The notes under the pieces: generated by a model
What the model saw: the letters and a program-made list of their open reading frames with translations, nothing else
The model's database searches: none
Told to the model about the DNA's origin: nothing
Shown: in pieces, positions 9,597-19,669 of the stretch
Numbering within the stretch: the first letter of the stretch is position 1
Layout: each line of letters begins with the position of its first letter
DNA from: Hypomyces perniciosus
Lineage: Eukaryota > Ascomycota > Sordariomycetes > Hypocreales > Hypocreaceae
Assembly (NCBI GenBank): GCA_008477525.1
Contig: SPDT01000001.1
Coordinates: 3,472,001-3,536,000, forward strand
Reading direction: 5' to 3'
DNA: 64,000 nucleotides
Program-made: the position numbers and the translations under genes

Positions 9597-12500
9597 ATGG
9601 CTGAATCGATCCCCATTCCCGAGCCCCCTGGACTACCCTTGCTGGGCAACCTGGGCGAGTTCGTCACCAGCCCAATCAATGACCTTACTCGACTTGCAGA
9701 TACCTATGGTACGATAAGACATACCCCACGGCTTTAGTAAGAGTTAACTCCTCACAATGAACTCTAGGAGAAATATTTCGACTTCACATGGGCACTCGAC
9801 CCGTCGTCTTCGTCACCACCCAAGAACTTGTCAATGAGATTTGCGACGAGAAGCGCTTTCACAAGTCATTGAGCAGTGTCCTGCGTGTACGCTGAAGCCC
9901 CTCGACGTCCAACCTCCAATTTCTGGAAATAGGGACAATTCCAAGTCACCAAATACATGAAGGCTGATACTGTCAGTAGGAGGTTCGCGAAGGTGTCCAC
10001 GATGGCCTCTTCACTGTGAGCTTCCCCTTGCCAATTTCCACTGCCCTCTGCTAAGTCATTCAAGGCACATGATGATGAACCAAACTGGGGCAAGGCCCAT
10101 CGTGTTCTCGTTCCGGCTTTTGGACCCCTCTCCATCAGGGGTATGTTCGATGAAATGCACGATATCGCCAGTCAGCTAGCCATGAAATGGGCTCGCCATG
10201 GTCCCAGCACTCCCATCCACGTCTCCGACGACTTCACCCGCTTGGCTCTCGATACCATCGCCCTTTGCGCCATGGACTACCGATTCAACTCCTACTATCA
10301 AGAGAAGATGCACCCCTTCGTCCAGGCCATGGGTGACTTCCTCTCCGAGAGCGGCAGGCGTAACCGGAGGCCTGTTTTTGCCCCGAACTTCCTCTACCGC
10401 GCTGCCAACGAAAAGTTCTACAACGACATTGCCATTATGCGAGACACTGCAGATGCCGTTGTCAAAGCTCGAAAGGAGAAACCCAGCGATCGAAAGGACT
10501 TGCTCACGGCCATGTTGAACGGCGTCGACTCCCAGACCGGCGAGAAGCTCAGCGATGCCAATATCACCGATCAACTTATCACGTTCCTTATCGCTGGCCA
10601 TGAGACTACATCTGGCACACTGTCATTTGCACTCTACCACCTTCTCAAGAACCCTTCCACTTATCAGAAATTGCAGCAGGAGGTTGACGAGGTCGTTGGC
10701 CGTGAGCCCGTCAAGGTCGAGCACGTCAATAAGCTAGTATACATTAATGCTGTACGTACCCACTTGGTCACGATTTGACATTTTTGCAATCCCAGGCTTT
10801 GCCGCCTAAAATTGCTCACTCGAAATGAGATAGCTAACGTTGATATGTAGGTTCTTCGAGAGACGCTGCGTGTCAGTGCGGCAATCCCGGCGTTCTCCGT
10901 TGAAGCCTATGAGGATACCCTTATCGGTGGAAGATACCTTGTTCGCAAGGGCGAACCGGTCACGGCTCTTCTCTGCAGATCCCATCTCGACCCTACCGTC
11001 TATGGTGATGACGCCAATGTATTCAAGCCTGAACGTATGCTAGACGAGGAGTTTGCCCGTCTGAACAAAGAATTCCCTAATAGCTGGAAGCCATTTGGAA
11101 ATGGAAAGCGTGCCTGTATCGGCAGACCATTCGCATGGCAGGAAATGGTCCTCGCCATGGCCATGCTTTTCCAGAACTTCAACTTCACTCTTGACGACCC
11201 GAACTATCACCTCGAGCTTCAGGAGACCTTGACTATCAAGCCAAAGGACTTCCACATGCGAGCCAGCCTCAGGCATGACATGACCCCGACGGAGTTAGAG
11301 CAGCGGTTAGCTGGTAAGGGTATTGCGGTGGAACATCATGCAGAGAAGAAGGCCAAGGCTGCCACGACAACCAAGGGGTCTTCTGGAAAGCCATTGGCTG
11401 TCTATTATGGATCCAACAGTGGCACATGCGAGGCTTTGGCTCAGAGACTGGCTGCTGATGCACCAAACCATGGCTTCAGCGTCTCCGACCTGGCCCCTCT
11501 TGATGCCACAAACCACAACCTCCCCAAGGATCGTCCGGTAGTTATTGTTACTGCCTCATATGAGGGGCAGCCGCCGTCCAATGCCACCCACTTCGTGGCT
11601 TGGATTGAGAGCCTCAAGGGTAAAGAAATGGAGGGTGTGTCTTACGCAGTATTCGGCTGCGGCCACCACGACTGGGTCCAGACCTTCCATCGCATTCCAA
11701 AGCTTGTCGATTCAACCCTTGATCAGCTTGGTGGCAGCCGGATTATCCCACTGGCCACCACCGATGCTGCCGAACGTGACATGTTCAGCGACTTTGAGAC
11801 CTGGGAGGATGAGTCTCTGTGGCCTGCATTGAAATAAAAGTATGGTGCGACAGAAAGTGTTGAGGGCATCGACGGTGGCATAACCGTTGAGGTCTCGCTC
11901 CCTCGAAAGACAACTCTGAGGCAGGATGTTGAGGAGGCGCTTGTTGTTTCCACAAAGACGCTCACAGAGGCTGGCTCCGTTAAGAAGCACATTGAGATCC
12001 AACTGCCTACGGGTATGACCTACAGGTCAGGCGATTACCTGGCTGTTCTACCGTTCAACCCGAAGAGTACGGTTTCACGCGTCTTCCGCCGCTTCCAGTT
12101 GTCGTGGGACGCGTCTTTAAATATCGCCTCAGACCGACCAACGACTCTTCCGACTGGTACAGAAATTTCTGCCATCTATGTCATCGGCGCGTATGTTGAA
12201 TTGAGTCAACCAGCTACCAAGAGGGTAAGGGGATATTTGCGGGCACTTGGATGATTTGGCCTCAGTATTACAGCTGCTAACAAAAAGCGTAGAACATCTC
12301 AATATTGATCGAAGCCACTCAAGACAAGGCAGTCATCGCACAGCTTGAGAAGCTGGCTGGTGAAAACTACCAGCATGAGATCACCGCGAAGCGTGTGTCG
12401 ATTCTCGATCTGCTGGAGAAGTTCCCGTCCATCGGACTTCCCCTGGCCTCATACCTGTCTATGCTTCCGCCTATGCGTGTCCGCCAATAGTAAGTTCACT

Positions 12501-13219
12501 AACCATCTGAAGCCTTTAAAGTATCATGACTAACTCGCGCCAGTTCCATCTCTTCCTCGCCTTTGGCTGATCCCACCAAGCTGACGCTCACGTATTCGGT
12601 TCTCGAACAGCCTGCTCTCTCTGGCCAGGGCCCTCACGTCGGTGTAGCAACCCACTTCCTGTCATGCCTCAGTGCAGGCGAGAGACTCCATGTTGCTGTC
12701 CGTCCATCAAACAGCTTCCACCTGCCCACCGACGCAGAGAAGACCCCCCTGATCTGTGTCGCCGCTGGCTCTGGTCTGGCCCCGTTCCGTGGCTTCATCC
12801 AAGAGCGTGCAGCTATGATAGCCGCGGGCCGCAAGCTTGCCCCAGCATTGCTCTTCTTCGGCTGCCGCTCGCCTGACTCAGATGATCTCTATGCCGAAGA
12901 GTTTGCCCGCTGGGAGCAAATGGGCGCCGTTGAAATGCGCAAGGCGTACTCGCGGGCCCCAGAAAAGTCGTTTGACTGCAAGTATGTCCAGCATCGGATG
13001 CTTCACGACCGTGATGAGATTTGCCAGCTATGGGATGAGGGAGGCAAGCTCTACGTCTGCGGCAGCCGAGATGTTGGCAAGGCGGTTGAAGCTGTGTGCC
13101 TCCAGCTGATCCAGGAACGCGGCGGGGATAAGCTGCAGAAAGTGGTGTCAGAGGAGGAGGCCAAGCAGTGGTGGGAGACGCTCAGGAATGAGAGATATGT
13201 TACGGATGTGTTTGACTAA
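9597..13219 (+). pseudogene. CYP505-type fused cytochrome P450:NADPH-P450 reductase, interrupted by one in-frame TAA
   Basis: Seven exons: join(9597..9708, 9768..9886, 9980..10015, 10065..10751, 10851..12224, 12293..12489, 12544..13219). They total 3201 nt, in frame, for a 1066-position protein, the length I recall for P450foxy/CYP505. The family hydroxylates fatty acids at sub-terminal carbons. Visible parts: N-terminal proline-rich PIPEPPGLPLLGNLG; I-helix AGHETTSG about residue 266; heme loop PFGNGKRACIGR with Cys407; flavodoxin-like FMN domain from about 500 (YYGSNSGTCE, TASYEGQPP, FGCGHHDW); FAD domain (SGDYLAVLPFNP, QYSISSSP); NADPH domain (AAGSGLAPFRGF, FFGCRSPDSD, LYVCGSRDVG); end YVTDVFD. 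Codon 647 (11835-11837) is TAA, in the FMN/FAD linker LWPALK-stop-KYGATES, where relatives have a sense codon. A truncated 646-aa P450-FMN protein could still be made. Typed as pseudogene because of the stop; everything else looks selected. Confidence 0.85.
11835..11837 (+). other. In-frame stop codon at the FMN/FAD linker of the P450 fusion
   Basis: Codons here read TTG AAA TAA AAG TAT in the CYP505 frame. The same frame stays open on both sides and codes for conserved reductase sequence. A single G-to-T change (GAA or GAG to TAA, with GAA the one-step source) explains it. Whether it is a real allele, a base-call error or recoded is undecidable from sequence alone. Confidence 0.9.
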
Positions 13220-14998
13220 AGGATATAATTTTTGGGTATTTGGGTATTTGGGTCACAATTTGTTCAGGGTTTGGAGCAGGAATTCACCATGATCAGTTTG
13301 AATAAGCAATGGCATTTAGGATGCAAAATTTAGGAAGAAAAGAGTGTATTTTTTAATTTTTTTTTAATCTTTTGTTCTCTCGCTCCTACGTACTCCGGCT
13401 TCCAGCAATTTCTCCCCTTTTCCTCTCCTCACCCCCCAGCGGTTTCAAAGAAAACTTCGCATTGCTGAATGGGACAAAGAAATGTTGATTGAAGTCAAGC
13501 AGATTCTTCGGTGTCTCTATCATTGGTGTTTCTTCGGCCGGGGCATAAAGGTGGAGGAGGATTGAACTTGAACATGATCTAGTTTTTGTCAAAGGTTAGC
13601 TTTGTCTCGGGCCTTGTGGTGTCGTTGTTAGGTAACCTACGCAGAAATCCTGAAGAAGGAGAATTCCTAAGATCTTCTGATCTCCTTCAGCTTCGTGATG
13701 TGCGAAGCCACATAGTGTGGTAGAACCCCATTTCGCACAGCTAAGTCGTCCATCTGCAAAGGATTTGACCCGTTTCGTGTCTTGAATTGGTAGAGAGTTA
13801 GCCAGCCTAAACGGTTATCTCAAGGAGTAATGGGGCCTCCTACTTTCGATCTCGTCAAGACTTGTGCCGTACGAAACCACCGCCCAGAGCCCACCACCTA
13901 GTGTGGTAGAACCCCTACGGGGTTCCGCTCTTCAACGTCTTGAAATCTCACCCGGACTCCTGCTCTGAGGAACCAGAGCCCAGAGCCCAGAGCCCGCCAC
14001 CTAGTGTGGTAGAACCCGCGGGGGGCCACCACCCAGGACGGCGAGCTCACCCGAGCCCCATGCTGTTAAGTCGTCTGCAAAGGATTTGGACCGCTGCCAT
14101 TGCGTTAGTAAGTCCTACTCAGCCATCCTAATGAACAGGAAAACTCCTACCATCTTGCGATCTCACCAAGACTCTCAAGCTCTGCTTTCGCAGAGCCCAA
14201 AGCCCATCATGTAGTGTGGTAGAACCCCGTCCATTGCTCCTATTCCTAGGAGCGCTCTTTGTAGAGCTCATACTCATGCTGGATCACTGAATGGATCCAG
14301 TAGAGAGATATATACTGTCAACTCTTCTTGGCACGCGTGCTCGATATTGCGGCTAGCTGTGGAAGCTCAACGCTGTTCGTGCCAGCTCTAGCAGAACCAT
14401 GCCCAAGACGCCAAGAAGGCGCCAGGTCAGAAGAGTTGTCTGGCTAGGTGAAGGTGCAGCGTAAAGGAATATTATTGTGATTTTGGTGTTGTGAGAAAAA
14501 TCGAGATTGGGGTGAGAGAAAGAACTAGAAGTGCAAAATTTTGCAGATTCAAGAGAGATTTATAGCCTGCCTTTGACCGTTTTTAATCTTTGACCGCCTT
14601 TCAACTCAGCTTTCCACAACTGCTGGCACCTGGAGTCCTCTCATTAAACACTGCCCAGGGCTCAGAGCTTGGGGGACCCTTCGATTCCTTATGCAAGGAA
14701 GAAACTTTCGAATGTCAAAGTCACACATGAAAAGACTGTTGTTGAGTAGTGATGACTCTGTTATTCATACCTGATACTCCTGTCCGATATTGATAAATCG
14801 ATATATACTAAACTGACCAAGGGTGCTCCCGCACTATCCTGCCCACCGGACCCATTCTATAACGTATACTCATAATGATATCAATATCCCATGCCCACAA
14901 AACCCGATGGTATCTTCGAAAGGAAAAATAAAAGAAAGGTATGAAACAGACCCATTCCCGCCGACCCCAACTGGTATCCTACAACCAACCTTTGTCCT
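13220..14998. other. Repeat-bearing intergenic region between convergent P450 and erdS
   Basis: No gene recognised. It contains four copies of TAGTGTGGTAGAACCC(C), described separately, with diverged flanks. The stretch 14260-14600 shows imperfect inverted pieces (CAACTCTTCTTGGC about 14310-14323 and GCCAAGAAG...GAAGAGTTG about 14409-14440) and the palindrome GCAAAATTTTGC about 14534-14545. It looks like the remains of one or more small mobile elements, but no transposase or reverse transcriptase frame is seen. Confidence 0.45.
13713..14228. repeat. Four dispersed direct copies of TAGTGTGGTAGAACCC with related flanks
   Basis: Exact copies of the 16-mer TAGTGTGGTAGAACCC start at 13713, 13899, 14002 and 14212, all on the + strand; three continue with another C. 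Upstream of three copies is a diverged block of the form ATCTCACC(A)AGACTC...CAGAGCCCA..GCCC. Downstream of copies 1 and 3 is AAGTCGTC...TCTGCAAAGGATTTG(G)ACCG. The copies therefore belong to a longer, decayed repeat unit. Function unknown; a degenerate non-autonomous transposon family is the simplest reading. Confidence 0.7.
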
Positions 14999-17716
14999 TT
15001 AATCCTGAAAGAACTTGATAATCTGCTGCAGGTCCCTCAGCCCAACACCATGCTTGGGATAGCAAATGTACACCTCCTCGCCTAGAGCACCAAACTTGGA
15101 CCGAAAGCTTGCCTTCCTCCTCAAGCCGAGGCTCTCGACGATGGAGCGGTATGTCGTGGCGAGGAACTTGGCTCGGATGCCGTGCAAGTGCTCGCCAGGC
15201 GTCAGCTTCTCCGATACACCAACACCAAACGTGACTTGTCCCGCGATGTTCGACAATGCGAATTCGATAAGAACCTCGATGGCACCGTTGACAGCTCCAG
15301 GGAAGTCAAGCGCCCACTTAACCTGCCAGCCATGGCGAGGCGAGAGCTTGGCCAGCACTACCAAGGCGTGGACCTTGCCGTCCTTCTCAGCTGCAAAATA
15401 ACGGCGATGTTCCGGGTCAACCCACGGACGGACCTCCGTCAGATGGACCTGCTTGCCCTTTCTCGAAGATTTCCATGCCTTGATGGCAGGGGTTGCCCGC
15501 CTGATAAAGTCATCGTCAGGCTTGACCTCACGAATCTTGACGCCTTCGCGCTCGACTCTGCGGGTTTTAGCTCCACCAGCAGGACTGCTATGCCTGGCAG
15601 TGTCGACACGCTGTTCCTCGGTGCATGAGAGCGTTCGCCAACCCATGTCTTGGGCGAGGATCTTCTGCACTTCGTATGAAACGAGCATCCAAATGGGCAC
15701 CACACGGAGCTCTGAGACGACAAACTTGACAAACGCCGAGACGACCTCCTTGTACTGCGACCTGTCACAGAGAGGATCTCCCGTGACCATGGCGAACTTC
15801 TCTTGCTTGACGTATCCAATAGCAGCGCCAGACTTGTGTCGCCAGATCTTGAATCGCTCGTCCAACCAGGACGTGTTGGAAGCATCACCATAGTTGGCAA
15901 TGAGCTTCTCGATCGATGGAGTGTTGGTTGCAGCATAAGGCTTGGTGGTATCGGCATCGGGGTGAGGCAGGCCGGGCTTTCGATCTGGAAGTGACTTGGG
16001 GTCGCGATAGAACAAAGAGGCATTTCGCACGTCGCCGAGTTCGAGCATCCAGGTCACGATACGCTCCAAGCCAAGGCCAGCGCCGGCGTGTGGAGGCGCA
16101 CCGAGGTCGAAGGCGGCAAGATACTCCTCCATACCCTCATCAGCGATGCCGGCCGCAGCCATGTTAGCACGCAGCTCCTGGGCATCGTGGATACGCTGGC
16201 CTCCTGAGCAGATCTCCTGGCCACGAATGAAAATGTCAAAGGACCGTGTCCACCTGGGGTCCTCGGGATCCTTGTGGGTGTAAAAGGGGCGTGCATTGGT
16301 AGGGAACCTATCGAGCACGTAGTAGTCAGTGCCATACTTTTCCTTGACAAGCTCTCCCAGCCGAATCTCATCCGGGGTAGATAGATCTTCCTCTTCGACA
16401 TGACGACCATCATCGCGCAACATCTGGAGGCCGTCCCTGAAATCAAGAATTAGAGTCTCATCCAGCCACTTGAACTCGCTACTGGGCCATCGCTTTTTGA
16501 GGACCTCGACCTCGGGCATGGCGTAAACAGCAGTGAATACCGACTTGAGGAATTCGTCCAGAAGGCAGATAACTTCGTGATAGTCGTGCTCGATGGCCAT
16601 TTCAAGATCCAGACCAGTGTACTCGGTAAGGTGGCGATGCGTGTTGGAGTTTTCAGCACGGAAGACGGGACCAATCTCGTAAACGCGACCAAAATCGGCC
16701 GAAACAGACATTTGCTTGGCCAATTGCGGACTCTGGGCCAGGAACGCTTTTCGACCGAAATAGTTGACCTTGAAAACAGAGGCTCCGCTTTCGGTGGCGG
16801 CGGGTTGGAGCTTGGGGGTGCTGATCTCGACAAAGCCGTGGCCCTCGAGGGTCTCACGGAACTGGCGAGATACCATGGATCGGATGCGAAACAGAGCTTG
16901 GTTAGCGGGATGTCGAAGGTCGAGAATACGGGACGACATGCGGTTGCGCAGGGCCTCAGGAGGTCGGTATACACTGAAGGGGGCATTCTGGGCCGGGTTC
17001 ACAAGGTGAATGCTCCGGATGTCAACCTCGGCGTTGGAGACGGTGGCAGACCGGACAGGTTCTGGTGGCTCCTTCAGAACACCATTGACCTGGAGGAGAG
17101 ACTCAGAGGGCAGCTTCTGCACCCATCCGACCATTTCCATGTTGTCGCGCGAGAGGACGCCCTGGATGGAGTTTGTTTGGTCGCGGAGAAGCAGGAAGTC
17201 CAGGGCCTTGGACAGCTGGCGTTGGGTGTGTATCCTGGCGCGGAAGTTGATCTCGGTGCCCACGGGTAGCTTGTCGAGCTCGGCAATAGTGTTGAGCTCA
17301 TAGGGGTGCGTTGGCCAGTCTGAGCTGCCGGTGCTTCGGACACTGTCGAATGAGGTGGTGGAATTGGCCTCCATGCTGGAGCGAGCAGAGCCTGTGCCAG
17401 ATAGCTGGACGGCACTGTCATTCATAGAGGCGAGGATTTGCCTGGTAGCCTCGCTATGGACATGAGAGGAGGTGGGAGAGGAAGTCTGGTAGGCCATGGA
17501 GTTTGAAAAGGATGCGCCTGAAGAAGGCGTCGAGGGCGACATATTGGGGGTGCTGCTGACATGATAGGCCCTGGGGAGGTGTTCTTCCCGCAGTGAGTGG
17601 TCAGGGCTTGTCCGCCTGCTGCCTTTTCTGCTGTTGGACCGCAGGGGAAGGCCAAAGGCTGAGAGAGAGGGAGAAGGGGGAGCAACAATGGCGCTGCTGC
17701 TTCTGGCGGGCGCCAT
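14999..17716 (-). CDS. erdS: ErdS: AspRS-DUF2156 fusion, ergosteryl-3beta-O-L-aspartate synthase
   Basis: Single exon, 905 aa. Residues 1 to about 140 are a Ser/Thr-rich disordered extension. About 145-265 is an OB-fold anticodon-binding domain of aspartyl-tRNA synthetase type. About 270-590 is a class II catalytic core: motif 2 is GPVFRAENSNTHRHLTEYTG and motif 3 contains GAGLGLERIVTWM. From about 600 to the end is a DUF2156/LPG-synthetase-like aminoacyl-tRNA transferase domain (IGYVKQEKFAMVTGDPL, VPIWMLVSYE, KWALDFPG, SFRSKFGALGEEVYICYP). This fusion matches ErdS, described in Aspergillus fumigatus and other fungi: it charges tRNA-Asp and transfers aspartate to the 3beta-hydroxyl of ergosterol. 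A separate housekeeping AspRS should exist elsewhere. Its divergent neighbour at 19670 is an alpha/beta hydrolase fitting ErdH. Start chosen as the only in-frame ATG giving this N-terminus (GCCATGG context). Confidence 0.9.
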   Translation of the reverse strand: MAPARSSSAIVAPPSPSLSAFGLPLRSNSRKGSRRTSPDHSLREEHLPRAYHVSSTPNMSPSTPSSGASFSNSMAYQTSSPTSSHVHSEATRQILASMNDSAVQLSGTGSARSSMEANSTTSFDSVRSTGSSDWPTHPYELNTIAELDKLPVGTEINFRARIHTQRQLSKALDFLLLRDQTNSIQGVLSRDNMEMVGWVQKLPSESLLQVNGVLKEPPEPVRSATVSNAEVDIRSIHLVNPAQNAPFSVYRPPEALRNRMSSRILDLRHPANQALFRIRSMVSRQFRETLEGHGFVEISTPKLQPAATESGASVFKVNYFGRKAFLAQSPQLAKQMSVSADFGRVYEIGPVFRAENSNTHRHLTEYTGLDLEMAIEHDYHEVICLLDEFLKSVFTAVYAMPEVEVLKKRWPSSEFKWLDETLILDFRDGLQMLRDDGRHVEEEDLSTPDEIRLGELVKEKYGTDYYVLDRFPTNARPFYTHKDPEDPRWTRSFDIFIRGQEICSGGQRIHDAQELRANMAAAGIADEGMEEYLAAFDLGAPPHAGAGLGLERIVTWMLELGDVRNASLFYRDPKSLPDRKPGLPHPDADTTKPYAATNTPSIEKLIANYGDASNTSWLDERFKIWRHKSGAAIGYVKQEKFAMVTGDPLCDRSQYKEVVSAFVKFVVSELRVVPIWMLVSYEVQKILAQDMGWRTLSCTEEQRVDTARHSSPAGGAKTRRVEREGVKIREVKPDDDFIRRATPAIKAWKSSRKGKQVHLTEVRPWVDPEHRRYFAAEKDGKVHALVVLAKLSPRHGWQVKWALDFPGAVNGAIEVLIEFALSNIAGQVTFGVGVSEKLTPGEHLHGIRAKFLATTYRSIVESLGLRRKASFRSKFGALGEEVYICYPKHGVGLRDLQQIIKFFQD

Positions 17717-19669
17717 GGCTACTTCGTATTAGGAGTATGCACTTCGTAGTATAGTAGTACTAGTATATTACTTCTTGTAGAAGATTTCCTAATTGGGTAA
17801 TGTTGAGATGTACTCCGTAGACGACGTAAGAATAGTGGGGCGATTGCCGATGTGGCGAGCGAGGGAAAATTCCACTATCCAAAGCTTGCTTTGCCGTTGC
17901 GATGACGGTATGAAATAATTTTGTGTTTTGCTGTTTAATTCCCCGCTTCCTTTGCTTTTTTTCCCTCTCTCTTCGATGACGTGCCCTGAATCACAGCTGG
18001 GTTGTTGGTATCATATCCACTGCACACTAAGAGCTGTTGTGCCCGTTATGTCTGCAACGTGCTTTGCTCCAGTCGGTAAATGCTGTTAGCTGGATAGAGT
18101 AATTAGCGAGATGTCGACTATGTTTTTAATAGCGAAGCCGGTTGGTTGGTTTCTCGTTTGCTGGGATTGGTATTATCGACACCATATGTATAAGGTGAAT
18201 CAGATATAGATGTGTGTATTACGAGGATGACGATACAGCAAAGCTGGAGGAGGAAAGAAGAGAAGCTGTGAACTGGCTCTGCAACTGGCCCACCGACCTT
18301 ATATAACACAGTAGGGCTGAAAAAAAACGCAAAATAATGAGTAACTCCCTTGTCATGTAATATCATGTAATATCATGTAATCCCATGTCATCGTCCGCGG
18401 ACGAGCCGCGCGAGTGTGAGTCGGTAGCCGGATCGAGTCAGTGGGGGCTCTTGCAAATAGTACCGCTATTATTACCCATAATACCGAATCCCCGAGTTCC
18501 ATTCAATAGTACTAATATGTAGGTTCTCCGGGCCAACAACTCATTACCAGGCAATTACATAAAGCTGCCGTGATGTGGTCGATCCACTCACTCGGTTCGA
18601 TTTAGACGAAAATATCAAGCTTACACATGTATGTACCTAGCTAGATCAAGTAAGTACTAAACATGGCGTTTAGGACCCTGGTCGCCGAACGGAGTCTTCG
18701 GGTTTTAGACACACACACATGACTTTTTGGTCCGTTCCGGCTTTTGGATTTCAAATTCAAGCTTATCTATCGACAAATAGTAGTACTACAAATAGTCTCC
18801 ATCCTGAGGCTGAAAGCGTATTGGTAACACGCATACGAAGTACGAAGTGTATGACTGCCAGAACTTGCGATTCTGTGTTTGCCCTCAGACATTGCCCATT
18901 GATTGTCCGTAAAACTGAAGAAACCACGGACTCGACCAACTCCCCGAAGCGAAGAGTGTTAATAATGGATTGTCTCAGAGAGCCAGCCAGCTCATGCAGC
19001 TCAGCAGGTGCCGAACTCCCGTTGCAGCATGTACTCCGTACCGTCCATGTAACTCTATCCCATCAAATTCTAGCCAGTCTGCCGAAGGTAGGTAGCGTGA
19101 CGTCAATAAAAAATCAGATAGGTGTAGTACGAAGTATGTAATGTAGCATTTTCGCTGGTTTAGCCGTGAGCATCGACATCGAAAGGCTCACGACGTCATT
19201 CTCCACTGTTCCGCTCCGGTATTCTCCACCGCTTGTGCTTTTTGACGAATACCTACTCCGTACTCCGTACGGCGCGTAGAATTGCTGTTTTCTGATCAAT
19301 CATGCCTTTTTCTAGAAATATCCAAATACTCGATGGAAACCTTTTCAGTAGTACCTATGTCCGCTGTAATCTCCGTACCTCCCAAATAGGCGCCTCCCTT
19401 CGTAGGTATGTATTACTATACCGCTTAGCACCTAGCAGTGCTAGCAGCAGCACTAGTCCACTGCAGCCTATCCCTGTAGAAGATCCAGAGCTATTCTGGC
19501 TGTCCACCATCACCATCTATTCCGCACTTATTCGCCTCACTTTCAATCCAAGCAACCAAGGTCCGCCATCCATTCATTGCAGCCAATCCCTGGTCTCCCA
19601 TCTTTTCCGCAACCCTGCGAACGAAACAGGGTCACTGGGAAAATAGGGTCGACGGGTCTCTCACATGGC
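17717..19669. promoter_or_regulatory. Divergent intergenic region between erdS and the putative erdH
   Basis: About 1.95 kb between two divergent start codons; no gene recognised inside. It carries many TACGAAGTA/TACTCCGTA elements (17811, 18833, 19032, 19128, 19254), a 10-bp tandem repeat at 18353-18390, and pyrimidine-rich stretches about 17940-17980. If the two genes act on the same lipid, their promoters lie here; shared control is inference. Confidence 0.45.
18353..18390. repeat. Short tandem repeat, unit about TATCATGTAA
   Basis: Nearly four copies of a 10-bp unit: TCATGTAA, TATCATGTAA, TATCATGTAA, TCCCATGTCA. Non-coding and probably a simple-sequence repeat. Confidence 0.75.

Noticed and set aside
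11813..11857. A 45-nt in-frame intron (GTCTCT...AAAG) that would remove the TAA of the P450 gene
   Set aside because: The donor is unlike the GTAAGT/GTACGT/GTGAGC donors used elsewhere in the window, no branch-point-like CTAAC/CTGAC is visible, and it would delete the conserved LWPALK..KYG linker. Kept only as something to test with transcripts.
14999..17716. Reading the 905-aa protein as the ordinary cytosolic aspartyl-tRNA synthetase
   Set aside because: About 300 C-terminal residues form a DUF2156 transferase domain absent from housekeeping AspRS, and a hydrolase partner is adjacent.
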